A program made the translations under genes and the position numbers. A model generated the notes under the pieces. That model made no database searches and had not been told where the DNA came from. It was given only the letters and a program-made list of their open reading frames with translations. From assembly GCF_017165765.1 (NCBI RefSeq), contig NZ_JAFGZD010000023.1, positions 18,293-82,292 on the forward strand: a stretch of 64,000 bases of DNA. Reading direction: 5' to 3'. This DNA comes from Pseudomonas capsici (GTDB lineage Bacteria > Pseudomonadota > Gammaproteobacteria > Pseudomonadales > Pseudomonadaceae). Each line of letters starts with the position of its first letter. Within the stretch, counting starts at the first letter, position 1. Of the stretch, positions 51,217-60,147 are shown one piece after another.

Positions 51217-51244
51217 AAAAAAAGACCCGGCAAAAAGCCGGGTC
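51217..51244 (-). terminator. Rho-independent terminator of PrrF
   Basis: On the minus strand GACCCGGC pairs with GCCGGGTC (plus 51224-51231 with 51237-51244) around TTTTT and is followed by seven T. It could stop deoC read-through only poorly, as the plus strand has no T tract. Confidence 0.85.
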
Positions 51245-51330
51245 AAAAACCGTGATTAGCCTGATGAGGAGATAATCCTGAAAATCCGAACCAAGGTCTT
51301 TCAGGTTATCGGCCAGTCTCGCGACCGGTT
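51217..51330 (-). ncRNA. prrF: PrrF iron-responsive small RNA
   Basis: PrrF RNAs are made when iron is scarce and block iron-rich protein mRNAs, like RyhB. This minus-strand transcript of about 114 bases begins AACCGGTCGCGAG, contains the conserved antisense core (about 51250-51275, including CTCCTCATCAGGCTAATCACG) and ends with a GACCCGGC/GCCGGGTC terminator and T7. The size, core, Fur box and promoter agree with the known RNA. Only one copy is present, unlike the tandem pair in P. aeruginosa. Confidence 0.92.
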
Positions 51331-51332
51331 GT

Positions 51333-51351
51333 GATAATCATAACGATTCTC
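51333..51351. promoter_or_regulatory. Fur box over the prrF promoter
   Basis: GATAATCATAACGATTCTC matches 15 of 19 positions of the Fur consensus (GATAATGATAATCATTATC). It covers the -10 and spacer of the prrF promoter, a position suited to iron-dependent repression. Confidence 0.85.
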
Positions 51352-51364
51352 ATTTCTAAGTCAA
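51337..51364 (-). promoter_or_regulatory. prrF promoter
   Basis: On the minus strand TTGACT (plus 51359-51364) and TATGAT (51337-51342) are 16 bases apart, with the predicted start about seven bases downstream at 51330. Confidence 0.85.
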
Positions 51365-51556
51365 CAGTTCTTTTTTCATGAACGGATTCGCTCTGTCTGT
51401 GCCACGTATTGCCAGTCAGTGTGGTGATGGAGGGAGGGCAGTTTGCTGACGACCGGGCTCTCGTTCTGTACAGAAAGAGAAATGGAGGGCATTACAGAAA
51501 GTCAACGCAACACAAAGCCCGCATGCATTGCGCACGCAGGCTTGAAGAGGTGTTCC

Positions 51557-51901
51557 CTAGCGCGTGTGGTAGCGCATGCGGGTTCCGAAGGTCACCGACA
51601 TGCGGATCTCGTCCGCCGACAGTTCCGGCGGGAAGAACGCTCCCGATATCTGTGCGTGGGCGATGCTTGCGCCTTCCATCGGCGTATGTCGCAAATCCAG
51701 GCCACGAAGGTCGGCAGAGCGGAAATAGGCGTCGGTAAAATCGATGCCTCGCGTATCAAGGGCACGCAAGTCCAGGCCCCGGAAATCCCCGCCGACCATA
51801 TCGATCGTGCCTGTCTTGGGTTTTTCCTGATTGAAGCCTTCGACATCATCTCTACGCAACAGCATGTAAAGCGGCGAATCGAGCTGCTTGGGCTGGCTCA
51901 T
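51557..51901 (-). CDS. Small pentapeptide-repeat protein
   Basis: A 114-residue cytosolic protein with a central run of pentapeptide repeats of the A(D/N)LxX type (FRGLDLRALDTRGIDFTDAY, FRSADLRGLDLRHTPMEGAS, about residues 40-90), predicted to fold as a short right-handed beta helix. Some long relatives mimic DNA and bind gyrase; at about eight repeats this one is short and its role is unknown. It lies upstream of prrF on the same strand with its own terminator region not evident. Confidence 0.85.
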   Translation of the reverse strand: MSQPKQLDSPLYMLLRRDDVEGFNQEKPKTGTIDMVGGDFRGLDLRALDTRGIDFTDAYFRSADLRGLDLRHTPMEGASIAHAQISGAFFPPELSADEIRMSVTFGTRMRYHTR

Positions 51902-51996
51902 GGGTGCCTCTGTGGTTCGTTGGAATTATGACGCCATTATATCGCCATCATTGTCGAGCCGTGAAGCGCTAGCCGCCCAACGGCTCGACGTTCATT

Positions 51997-53532
51997 TCAC
52001 AGGCCTGGCAAGCGCTGACGAAGGTTTTCGACCAGTTCTTCCAGGTCACTGCTCTTGCTGGTTTCAATGTGCTTGCTGCGCAGGATTTCGTCCGCATCAA
52101 GTGGCTCGCGACTGGCCAGTTGCGCTTCGATCACCTCCAGGGTTGCGTCCGAAGGATCGCTGCCCTGTTCCTGGCGTTGTTTGAGCCATTCGGCAATGAC
52201 TGCCTTGGGGGCTTCGCAATCCAGAATCAGAAAAGGCACACCCGTTGTTTCGGCAACTTTGGCCGCAGCATTACGTTGTTCGTGCTTGAGATAAGTGGCA
52301 TCGATGACTGCCGGGAAGCCGGCGCGCAGAATAGTTTCTGCCAGAGTGTGCAGACGGTCATAGGTCGCCTTGCTGGTTTCGGCACCATAAAGCTCGGCGC
52401 TTTCTGCGAACAGGCGCTTGCGCTCGACATCCGAACGCAGGCGTATGGCACCCAGGGCTTCGACCAGACGCATCGCCACATGGCTTTTGCCCACTGCAGA
52501 GACGCCATGGGTAATGGCCAGGAAACTGGATGGAATGGCGCTGTAGCTTTCGGCCAGGTTGGCGTAGTTGCGATATCTGTTCAACGCGGCGGCACGCTGG
52601 ATATCATCGGCGTCGGCAGGCTGGCTGAACAGCGCCACCTTGGCACGCACCAGAGCGCGATAGGCTTTGTAGAAATTGAGCAGTTCCAGGCCCGCATAGT
52701 CGCCGGTCTGTTCCAGGTACTGACTGATGAGGCGACGCGACAGGGATTTCAGGCCGCGGTCTTCAAGGTCCATGGCCAGGAAGCCGATGTCTGCGTAGAC
52801 GTCGGTCATGCGGAATGGTTCGTTGAATTCGATACAGTCGAAAATCACCACTTTACCGTCGATGACCGTGGCATTGCCCAGGTGGATGTCGCCATGGCAT
52901 TCGCGGATGAAACCGTCTGCCTTGCGCTGGGCAAGCAGGGGCTTGAGGCGCTCGAAGCTGGACTCGGCCCAGGCTTGCAGGGAATCAACCTGTAACAGAT
53001 CGGCTTTTTCGCTGAGGAACGGACGAATCTGCTCGAAGTTCTGCAGGACCGGTGCCATGACGTTGTCAGGAGAGCCCAGGTCATTCTCGGTGGTGACTTT
53101 CGGCACACTGAGGTGGGCGTCGGCAATCTGCCTGGCCAACTCGTCGATATGCTCGACCGTCAGTTCGCCTTTGGCTTGCAGGGAACTGAGCAAACCTTCC
53201 TGCGAGAACTGGCGCATCTTGAGGGCATACTCGATGGCTTCACCGCTGCCGCCCAGTTGCGGCGCGTCTGCTGAACCGGTGACCGGGACGACTTCAAGAT
53301 AGACGCCTTCGGTCAGGCGCTGGTTGAGGCGCAGCTCTTCATTGCAGAAGTGTTTGCGAGCGGCAAGTGTGGTGAAGTCCAGAAAGCCGAAATTGACCGG
53401 TTTCTTGAATTTGTAAGCATAGGTGCCGGTGAGCAGGACCCATGAAATGTGCGTCTCTATAACCCGGAAGTTCTCAACCGGATGGGGAAAGAGAGCGGGA
53501 TTCTGCAGGGCTGCAATCAATGACTGGCTCAC
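51997..53532 (-). CDS. Fused APH-like kinase and P-loop ATPase
   Basis: A 511-residue two-domain protein. Residues 1 to about 300 resemble the aminoglycoside-phosphotransferase-like family (CHGDIHLGNATVIDGKVVIFDCIEFNE, with the catalytic HGDxHxxN loop and the later Mg-binding Asp). Residues about 325-511 form a zeta-toxin/adenylate-kinase-like P-loop domain with Walker A GVSAVGKS. Such fusions are widespread and uncharacterised. GTG 53532 behind GAAGGA is preferred over a long upstream extension. It is divergent from mrcB with a 131-base gap. Confidence 0.88.
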   Translation of the reverse strand: MSQSLIAALQNPALFPHPVENFRVIETHISWVLLTGTYAYKFKKPVNFGFLDFTTLAARKHFCNEELRLNQRLTEGVYLEVVPVTGSADAPQLGGSGEAIEYALKMRQFSQEGLLSSLQAKGELTVEHIDELARQIADAHLSVPKVTTENDLGSPDNVMAPVLQNFEQIRPFLSEKADLLQVDSLQAWAESSFERLKPLLAQRKADGFIRECHGDIHLGNATVIDGKVVIFDCIEFNEPFRMTDVYADIGFLAMDLEDRGLKSLSRRLISQYLEQTGDYAGLELLNFYKAYRALVRAKVALFSQPADADDIQRAAALNRYRNYANLAESYSAIPSSFLAITHGVSAVGKSHVAMRLVEALGAIRLRSDVERKRLFAESAELYGAETSKATYDRLHTLAETILRAGFPAVIDATYLKHEQRNAAAKVAETTGVPFLILDCEAPKAVIAEWLKQRQEQGSDPSDATLEVIEAQLASREPLDADEILRSKHIETSKSSDLEELVENLRQRLPGL

Positions 53533-53662
53533 GGGCGATCCTTCAAGAGTTGATTCGAAATGTAAGTGCTGATGGCCGCCATTATGGCCGCTCGGCGCGA
53601 GGCTGCAAACCGCTGGTGCAGGTGTCTGTCGGTCGTTGGCAAAGTGCGTATAATCCGCGGCC

Positions 53663-55987
53663 ATGACTCGATCTCGCACTTCTCGTACTTCCAAGAAACC
53701 AGCTCCCCGTGGCCTTCCCAAGTGGTTGGGCTGGGTGCTGAAGCTCAGTATCGTCGGTTTTGTGGCGCTGGCTTGCGTTGCCGTTTACCTGGACGCGGTG
53801 GTCCAGGAGAAATTTTCCGGCAAGCGCTGGACCATCCCGGCCAAGGTCTATGCACGGCCTCTGGAGCTATTCGTCGGCCAGAAACTGAGCCGCGATGACT
53901 TTCTCATCGAACTCGACGCTCTGGGCTATCGTCGCGAAAGCGTGGCCAACGGCCCGGGCGCGGCGGCAGTCAATGGCAATACCGTCGACCTCAACACCCG
54001 CGGCTTTCAGTTCTACGAAGGCACCGATCCTGCGCAGCAGGTCCGCGTGCGTTTCTCCGGCGACTATGTGGCGGACCTGACTTCCGGCAGCAGTGGTGCA
54101 AAGCTGGCGGTGGCCCGTCTCGAACCGCTGATGATCGGCGGTCTGTATCCCAAGAATCTGGAAGACCGGATCCTGATCAAGCTCGATCAGGCACCGCCCT
54201 ATCTGCTCGATGCCCTGGTTGCAGTCGAGGACCGTGATTTCTACAGCCATATGGGGGTATCCCCAAAATCCATTGCCCGGGCGATCTGGGTCAATACCTC
54301 GCAGGGGCAGATGCGTCAGGGCGGCAGTACGCTGACCCAGCAACTGGTCAAGAACTTCTACCTGACCAACGAGCGCAGCCTCACGCGGAAACTGACCGAA
54401 GCCATGATGTCCGTGCTGCTGGAGCTGCATTACAGCAAGCAGGAAATCCTCGAGGCTTACCTCAATGAGGTATTCGTCGGTCAGGACGGTCAGCGTGCGG
54501 TGCATGGTTTCGGTCTGGCCAGTCAGTATTTCTTCAGCCAGCCGTTGTCCGAACTGAAGATTCATCAAGTGGCGTTGCTGGTCGGTCTGGTCAAGGGGCC
54601 TTCCTATTACAATCCGCGTCGCAATCCGGAGCGTGCGCTGGAGCGCCGCAACCTGGTTCTCGACCTGCTGGAGCAACAGGGCGTGGCCACGGCGCAGGTG
54701 GTCGAGGCGGCCAAGAAGATGCCGTTGGGCGTGACCAAGACCGGCAGCCTTGCGGACAGTTCGTTCCCGGCGTTTCTGGATCTGGTCAAGCGACAGTTGC
54801 GTGAAGACTATCGCGATGAAGACCTGACCGAAGAAGGGTTGCGGATTTTCACCAGTTTCGATCCGATCCTGCAGATGAAATCCCAGGCGGCCATGGACGA
54901 TACGTTCAAGCGGCTGGCCGGGCGCAAGGGTTCGGACGAAGTGGAAGCGGCCATGGTCGTGACCAATCCCGAAACCGGTGAAGTGCAGGCCTTGCTGGGC
55001 AGTCGTCAGGCCGGGTTTGCAGGCTTCAACCGCGCCATCGATGCCGTTCGGCCGATTGGTTCTCTGGTCAAGCCGGCGATCTATCTCACCGCGCTTGAGC
55101 GTCCCAGTCAGTACACCCTGACCAGTTGGGTGGCCGACGAGCCGTTTCAGGTCAAGGGCGCGGATGGCCAGATCTGGAAGCCTCAGAATTATGATCGCAA
55201 AGCCCACGGGAATATTTTCCTGTACCAGGGGCTGGCGCACTCCTACAACCTTTCCACGGCCAAGCTGGGTCTTGAGCTGGGCGTCCCCAACGTCTTCAAG
55301 ACCCTCGCCAAGCTGGGTGTGACACGCGAGTGGCCGACGTATCCGTCCATGCTGCTGGGGGCTGGCGGCTTGAGTCCGATGGAAGTCGCCACCATGTATC
55401 AGACGATTGCCAGCGGCGGCTTCAATACGCCGATGCGCGGTATCCGTAGTGTGCTGACGGCCGAGGGTGAACCGCTCAAGCGTTATCCGTTCCAGATCGA
55501 ACAGCGCTTCGATCCCGGTGCCATTTATCTGGTGCAGAACGCAATGCAGCGGGTGATGCGCGAGGGGACCGCCAAGTCGGTCTATAACGTCTTGCCCTCG
55601 ACCCTGAATCTGGCAGGCAAGACCGGCACCAGTAACGATTCGCGCGACAGCTGGTTCGCAGGTTTCAGTCAGGACCTGCTGGCGGTGGTGTGGATGGGGC
55701 GTGACGATAACGGCAAGACGCCGTTCACCGGTGCCAGTGGTGCCCTGCAGGTCTGGACCAGTTTCATGCGCAAGGCCGACCCGCTGCCGCTGGATATGGC
55801 AATGCCGGATAACGTGGTCCAGTCCTGGGTCAATGCCCAGACCGGTCAGGGGTCGGATGCCAATTGCCCGAATGCCGTACAGATGCCGTATATTCGCGGC
55901 AGTGAACCTCAGCCCGGAGCTACCTGTAGCGGTAGCCCGGCACCCGCCGCCGAAGTGCTGGACTGGGTCAAGGGTTGGTTGAATTAA
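53663..55987 (+). CDS. mrcB: Bifunctional peptidoglycan synthase PBP1b
   Basis: Polymerises and cross-links peptidoglycan. The 774-residue inner-membrane protein has a short cytoplasmic basic tail, one membrane segment (about residues 28-48), a UvrB-like domain, a family 51 transglycosylase domain with catalytic Glu189 in AVEDRDFYSH, and a transpeptidase domain with the nucleophile Ser467 in SLVK and the KTGTS box near residue 650. ATG 53663 starts the basic tail. The lipoprotein gene just downstream is its likely activator. Confidence 0.97.
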   Translation: MTRSRTSRTSKKPAPRGLPKWLGWVLKLSIVGFVALACVAVYLDAVVQEKFSGKRWTIPAKVYARPLELFVGQKLSRDDFLIELDALGYRRESVANGPGAAAVNGNTVDLNTRGFQFYEGTDPAQQVRVRFSGDYVADLTSGSSGAKLAVARLEPLMIGGLYPKNLEDRILIKLDQAPPYLLDALVAVEDRDFYSHMGVSPKSIARAIWVNTSQGQMRQGGSTLTQQLVKNFYLTNERSLTRKLTEAMMSVLLELHYSKQEILEAYLNEVFVGQDGQRAVHGFGLASQYFFSQPLSELKIHQVALLVGLVKGPSYYNPRRNPERALERRNLVLDLLEQQGVATAQVVEAAKKMPLGVTKTGSLADSSFPAFLDLVKRQLREDYRDEDLTEEGLRIFTSFDPILQMKSQAAMDDTFKRLAGRKGSDEVEAAMVVTNPETGEVQALLGSRQAGFAGFNRAIDAVRPIGSLVKPAIYLTALERPSQYTLTSWVADEPFQVKGADGQIWKPQNYDRKAHGNIFLYQGLAHSYNLSTAKLGLELGVPNVFKTLAKLGVTREWPTYPSMLLGAGGLSPMEVATMYQTIASGGFNTPMRGIRSVLTAEGEPLKRYPFQIEQRFDPGAIYLVQNAMQRVMREGTAKSVYNVLPSTLNLAGKTGTSNDSRDSWFAGFSQDLLAVVWMGRDDNGKTPFTGASGALQVWTSFMRKADPLPLDMAMPDNVVQSWVNAQTGQGSDANCPNAVQMPYIRGSEPQPGATCSGSPAPAAEVLDWVKGWLN

Positions 55988-56003
55988 GCAATGAGGGTGT
56001 GAC

Positions 56004-56732
56004 GTGAATAAATGGTGGATTCCGGCTGTAACGGCTCTGGCGTTGCTCAATGGTTGTGCCAGCGTGCAGCGTGGCTCGATTCCGGTCGTGGATTCGGGCT
56101 CCAAAGTGTCTAACAGCGAGCGTGTTTCGGCTTCGCGCAATACAGCTTATCGAGCCAATACCGTCCAGGCTCCTCAGGCGCAGGCCGTGCCGCAGGATTC
56201 CGGCGTGGTCGTGATGGTTCCTGGCGGTGGTGCCGGTGCTGGCCAGACTTTCTCTGCGCCTTCTTCCCAGTCATCGTTCACCATCGATACCCCTCCGGTG
56301 GCTCAGCAGCCAGTCGACCCGGCTCCGGTGAGCAACTACAGCATGCCGTCCAACCCGGCACCAACCGGTATTCCGTCCGGTTCATCCGGCCTGTCGGCTG
56401 ACGAGCAACTGGATGGCCCGGTACTGGCTCTGTTGACCACTGCTCAGCAGCAGCAAGGCAGCGGCGACCTCAATGGTGCTTCGTCCAGCCTTGAGCGTGC
56501 CCAGCGTGTGGCACCGCGCGAGCCGCAAGTGCTCTATCGTCTGGCTCAGGTGCGTCTGGCCCAGGGCGATCCAGCCCAGGCAGAACAACTGGCCCGTCGT
56601 GCCCTGACCTATGCCAACGGTCGTGCAAGCCTGCAGGCGAGTCTCTGGGAGTTGATTGCCCAGTCTCGTGAAAAACAGGGTGACGCGGCTGGCGCTGCGC
56701 TGGCTCGCCAGAAAGCGCGGGTCAATCTCTGA
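56004..56732 (+). CDS. lpoP: TPR outer-membrane lipoprotein, likely PBP1b activator LpoP
   Basis: A 242-residue lipoprotein: signal peptide with lipobox LNG-Cys18, a long Ser/Pro/Gln-rich spacer (about 30-130) that could cross the periplasm, and C-terminal tetratricopeptide repeats (about 130-235). In P. aeruginosa, a TPR lipoprotein called LpoP, encoded beside mrcB, activates PBP1b; this gene's position and layout fit, so the symbol is given by inference. Start is GTG 56004 behind GAGGG, 16 bases after mrcB; the next gene overlaps its stop. Confidence 0.85.
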   Translation: MNKWWIPAVTALALLNGCASVQRGSIPVVDSGSKVSNSERVSASRNTAYRANTVQAPQAQAVPQDSGVVVMVPGGGAGAGQTFSAPSSQSSFTIDTPPVAQQPVDPAPVSNYSMPSNPAPTGIPSGSSGLSADEQLDGPVLALLTTAQQQQGSGDLNGASSSLERAQRVAPREPQVLYRLAQVRLAQGDPAQAEQLARRALTYANGRASLQASLWELIAQSREKQGDAAGAALARQKARVNL

Positions 56733-57058
56733 TGGATCGGCGTCTGCCTGAAGTGGCCGAGCAACTGCTGCTTATCGAACGTGAGTTGAGGGTGCTGGGT
56801 TGGTGGAGCGAGACGTCGCCCAGCGAGGAGGCGCTTTCCAGCACCGAGCCGTTCAGCGTCGATACCCTGGAGTTCGAGCAGTGGCTGCAATGGATTTTCC
56901 TGCCACGGATGAAAATCATCCTGGAGCGGGATCTTCCATTGCCCAACTCGTCGGGGATTCTGGAAATGGCCGAGATGGTCTACGCCAGCCGCCAAGGTGA
57001 AGCCCGCAGGCTGCAGGAGCTTCTGGCCCAGTTCGATCAGCTGATCAGCCAGTCTTAA
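56732..57058 (+). CDS. YqcC family protein
   Basis: A 108-residue all-helical protein with the YqcC (DUF446) pattern: LLLIERELRVLGWWSE, the SSTEPFSVDTLEFEQWLQWIFLPRM core and PNSSGILEMAEMVY. Function is unknown; in enterobacteria it neighbours truC. It begins on the last base of lpoP and its stop overlaps the convergent DUF4124 gene by four bases. Confidence 0.9.
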   Translation: MDRRLPEVAEQLLLIERELRVLGWWSETSPSEEALSSTEPFSVDTLEFEQWLQWIFLPRMKIILERDLPLPNSSGILEMAEMVYASRQGEARRLQELLAQFDQLISQS

Positions 57059-57474
57059 CGGCAGTACTCGGCGATAGTTCTCTGCGTTTCGGCAACACGC
57101 GCCTTGCGTTCATCATCCGTAAGGCGCTTTGTCCCCCCTTCGGTCTGCTCGCGCACGCGCGGATTGTTCTGCAGTTGCGCGAGGTTGGTGCGCAGCACTT
57201 CGCAGTTGTCGGCCATTTTGGCTTCCTGAGCCCTTACCTGCTTTCTGACCCTGGCATCGATCTCCTGCTGCTGAGGATCTGGCTCGCTGGCCGTTGAGGC
57301 GGTAGGGGCGGGTGGCGGCTTTTGCACATTGATTTCTTCTACCTGCTGGCCTGCCGGTGGTTGTGCATCGAAATGCGTGACCCCCTGGGCATCGACCCAT
57401 TTGTAGATTTGGGCGGCCTGGCTGGTTGTACTTACCGCCATCGAGAGTGCAGCCGCGAGGATCATCCAGCGCAT
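57055..57474 (-). CDS. Secreted DUF4124 protein
   Basis: A 139-residue protein with signal peptide (about 1-20, ending SQA) and an N-terminal DUF4124 domain, AQIYKWVDAQGVTHFDAQPPAGQ, followed by a Pro/Ala spacer and a charged helical tail with two cysteines. No function is known. It faces yqcC with a four-base 3' overlap. Confidence 0.88.
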   Translation of the reverse strand: MRWMILAAALSMAVSTTSQAAQIYKWVDAQGVTHFDAQPPAGQQVEEINVQKPPPAPTASTASEPDPQQQEIDARVRKQVRAQEAKMADNCEVLRTNLAQLQNNPRVREQTEGGTKRLTDDERKARVAETQRTIAEYCR

Positions 57475-57583
57475 GGTACTTCCTTGAAAATTCTGTGCGT
57501 CGCAAAGCTACCATATACAGCGGCTTCGAGTCCGGGTCTGTCCCCCTTATAAGGCGCTGCCCGGAAGAAAGCTCACGGATTGC

Positions 57584-57612
57584 TTGACTTGAGGGGGGCG
57601 AATCACAACAAT
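57584..57612 (+). promoter_or_regulatory. Possible promoter of ilvI
   Basis: TTGACT (57584-57589) and AACAAT (57607-57612) are 17 bases apart. If used, it gives a leader of about 255 bases before ilvI. The 57475-57875 gap otherwise holds only a weak 38-codon frame and short hairpins. Confidence 0.4.
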
Positions 57613-57875
57613 TCAAAGTTCGCTGTAGAAGGACTGCCAGAAGCAGGCCGTCTCGGTAGATCATGAGGCGCACACCCGCGCCGACCTGTAACACCCGCAA
57701 CGCGTTACCTCGCGCTGGGTGGGAATGTTCCGCAACACTCAGGGACATCCCAATACTTGCTCAGTCAGTGCTGACGTAGTCGGCGACCACCGTCGCTCAT
57801 GCTCTGCTTGGCAGTAAAACCTAATAAGACCCGTTCCGCAGTGAACGGTATTCTGGCGTTTTAGAGGTGAACAAC

Positions 57876-59600
57876 GTGGAGCTTTTATCTGGCGCTGAAA
57901 TGGTCGTCCGCTTCCTGCGTGACGAAGGCGTTAAGTACATTTACGGGTACCCGGGTGGCGCCCTTCTGCATGTCTACGACGCACTGTTCAAAGAACCTGC
58001 CGTAAACCATATTCTTGTTCGTCATGAACAGGCTGCCACCCATATGGCTGACGGTTATGCTCGTGCCACCGGCAAGGCCGGCGTGGTGCTGGTGACATCC
58101 GGTCCGGGTGCAACCAACGCCATCACCGGTATCGCCACTGCCTACATGGACTCCATTCCAATGGTGGTGTTGTCCGGTCAGGTTGCCAGCACTCTGGTGG
58201 GGACCGATGCGTTCCAGGAGACCGACATGATCGGTATCTCCCGTCCGATCGTGAAACACAGCTTCATGATCAAGCATCCTTCGGAAATTCCGGAAGTCCT
58301 GAAGAAGGCCTTCTATCTGGCGCAGTCCGGTCGTCCGGGTCCTGTAGTCGTCGATATTCCGAAAGACATGACCAACCCGGCCGAGAAATACGAATACGTT
58401 TTCCCGAAAAAAGCCAAGCTGCGTTCCTACAGTCCGGCCGTTCGCGGTCACTCGGGCCAGATCCGCAAGGCTGTCGAAATGCTCCTGGCTGCCAAGCGTC
58501 CGATCATCTATGCCGGTGGCGGCGTGGTCATGGGCAACGGTTCCGAGCAACTGACCGAGCTGGCCAGGATGCTCAATGCACCGGTCACCAACACCCTGAT
58601 GGGGCTTGGCAGCTATCCTGGCACCGACCGCCAGTTCGTCGGCATGCTCGGCATGCATGGCAGCTACACCGCCAACCTGGCCATGCACCACACCGATGTG
58701 ATCCTGGCTGTGGGCGCACGCTTCGATGACCGCGTGATCAACGGCGCGAGCAAGTTCAGCCCGAACGCCAAGATCATTCACATCGATATCGACCCGGCTT
58801 CGATCTCCAAGACCATCAAGGCCGACGTGCCTATCGTTGGGCCGGTGGAGAGCGTACTGACCGAAATGGTCGCGACCCTCAAGGACATCGGCGAGACTCC
58901 GAACAAGGAGTCCGTTGCAGCCTGGTGGAAACAGATCGACGAATGGCGTGCCGGTGGCGACCTGTTCCCGTACAACCGTGGCGATGGCAGTGTCATCAAG
59001 CCGCAGACGGTCATCGAAACCCTGTGCGAAGTCACCAAGGGCGAAGCCTACGTTTCCTCCGACGTGGGTCAGCACCAGATGTTCGCGGCTCAGTACTACC
59101 GCTTCAACAAGCCCAATCGCTGGATCAACTCCGGCGGCCTGGGCACCATGGGCTTCGGTTTCCCGGCAGCCATGGGCGTCAAGCTGAGCTTCCCGGATGC
59201 CGATGTGGCCTGTGTGACCGGCGAAGGCAGTATCCAGATGAACATCCAGGAGCTGTCGACCTGCCTGCAGTACGGCCTTCCTGTGAAGATCATTCTGCTC
59301 AACAACGGTGTGCTTGGCATGGTCCGCCAGTGGCAGGACATGAGCTACGGTGCTCGCCATTCCCACTCCTACATGGAGTCGCTGCCTGACTTCGTGAAGC
59401 TGGTCGAAGCCTATGGCCATGTCGGCATTCGGGTCACTGACCTGAAAGATTTGAAGCCGAAAATGGAAGAGGCATTTGCCATGAAGGATCGTCTGGTGTT
59501 CCTCGATATCCAGGTCGATGTCACCGAGCACGTCTATCCGATGCAGATCAAGGACGGCTCCATGCGCGATATGTGGTTGAGCAAGACGGAGCGTACATAA
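57876..59600 (+). CDS. ilvI: Acetolactate synthase, large subunit
   Basis: First common step of valine, leucine and isoleucine synthesis. The 574-residue ThDP enzyme has the N-terminal YGYPGGA and catalytic Glu in LVRHEQAATHMADGYARATG, a central FAD-binding domain and the C-terminal ThDP motif GEGSIQMNIQEL...NNGVLGMV. The start GTG 57876 is 8 bases behind AGAGG and gives VELLSGAEM; the GTG three codons earlier is too close to that ribosome site. The regulatory subunit gene ilvH follows. Confidence 0.97.
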   Translation: MELLSGAEMVVRFLRDEGVKYIYGYPGGALLHVYDALFKEPAVNHILVRHEQAATHMADGYARATGKAGVVLVTSGPGATNAITGIATAYMDSIPMVVLSGQVASTLVGTDAFQETDMIGISRPIVKHSFMIKHPSEIPEVLKKAFYLAQSGRPGPVVVDIPKDMTNPAEKYEYVFPKKAKLRSYSPAVRGHSGQIRKAVEMLLAAKRPIIYAGGGVVMGNGSEQLTELARMLNAPVTNTLMGLGSYPGTDRQFVGMLGMHGSYTANLAMHHTDVILAVGARFDDRVINGASKFSPNAKIIHIDIDPASISKTIKADVPIVGPVESVLTEMVATLKDIGETPNKESVAAWWKQIDEWRAGGDLFPYNRGDGSVIKPQTVIETLCEVTKGEAYVSSDVGQHQMFAAQYYRFNKPNRWINSGGLGTMGFGFPAAMGVKLSFPDADVACVTGEGSIQMNIQELSTCLQYGLPVKIILLNNGVLGMVRQWQDMSYGARHSHSYMESLPDFVKLVEAYGHVGIRVTDLKDLKPKMEEAFAMKDRLVFLDIQVDVTEHVYPMQIKDGSMRDMWLSKTERT

Positions 59601-59602
59601 TC

Positions 59603-60094
59603 ATGCGGCACATCATTTCCCTTTTGCTGGAAAACGAACCGGGTGCGTTGTCTCGTGTCGTCGGGCTTTTCTCGCAGCGTAACTACAACATCGAAAGCCT
59701 GACCGTGGCACCAACCGAAGACCCGACCCTGTCGCGTCTGACGCTGACCACTGTGGGGCACGATGAAGTGATCGAGCAGATCACCAAGAACCTCAACAAG
59801 CTGGTCGAAGTGGTCAAGCTGGTCGATCTGTCCGAGAGCGCTCACATCGAGCGTGAACTGATGCTGGTCAAGGTCAAGGCCACCGGCGCGCAGCGTGCCG
59901 AGATCAAACGCACCACGGATATCTTCCGTGGGCAGATCGTTGACGTAACTGCCAGCGTTTATACCGTGCAGTTGAGTGGCACAAGCGACAAACTGGACAG
60001 TTTCATTCAGGCCATCGGCACTGCCGCTATCCTGGAAACAGTACGCAGTGGCGTAACGGGTATTGCCCGTGGCGACAAAGTGCTGAGCATTTAA
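59603..60094 (+). CDS. ilvH: Acetolactate synthase, small regulatory subunit
   Basis: Binds valine and confers feedback inhibition on IlvI. The 163-residue protein has an N-terminal ACT domain (HIISLLLENEPGALSRVVGLFSQRNYNIES) and the C-terminal ALS_ss domain. ATG 59603 (MRHIISLL) is chosen; the frame extends 10 codons upstream into ilvI. Only 2 bases separate the genes, so they are translated from one operon. Confidence 0.96.
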   Translation: MRHIISLLLENEPGALSRVVGLFSQRNYNIESLTVAPTEDPTLSRLTLTTVGHDEVIEQITKNLNKLVEVVKLVDLSESAHIERELMLVKVKATGAQRAEIKRTTDIFRGQIVDVTASVYTVQLSGTSDKLDSFIQAIGTAAILETVRSGVTGIARGDKVLSI

Positions 60095-60147
60095 TTAACT
60101 CAATTAGCAAATGGCCTGAAGGCCTAGATAGATAACAGGGGATTTCC

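Noticed and set aside
51208..51250. Hairpin after deoC as the deoC terminator
   Set aside because: The T tract is on the minus strand, so it belongs to prrF; on the plus strand the hairpin is followed by AAAAACC.
57663..57779. A 38-codon frame in the ilvI leader ending with several Ile/Leu/Val codons, as a possible attenuation peptide
   Set aside because: The branched-chain codons are not clustered as in known leader peptides, the ribosome site is poor and no terminator hairpin with T tract follows.
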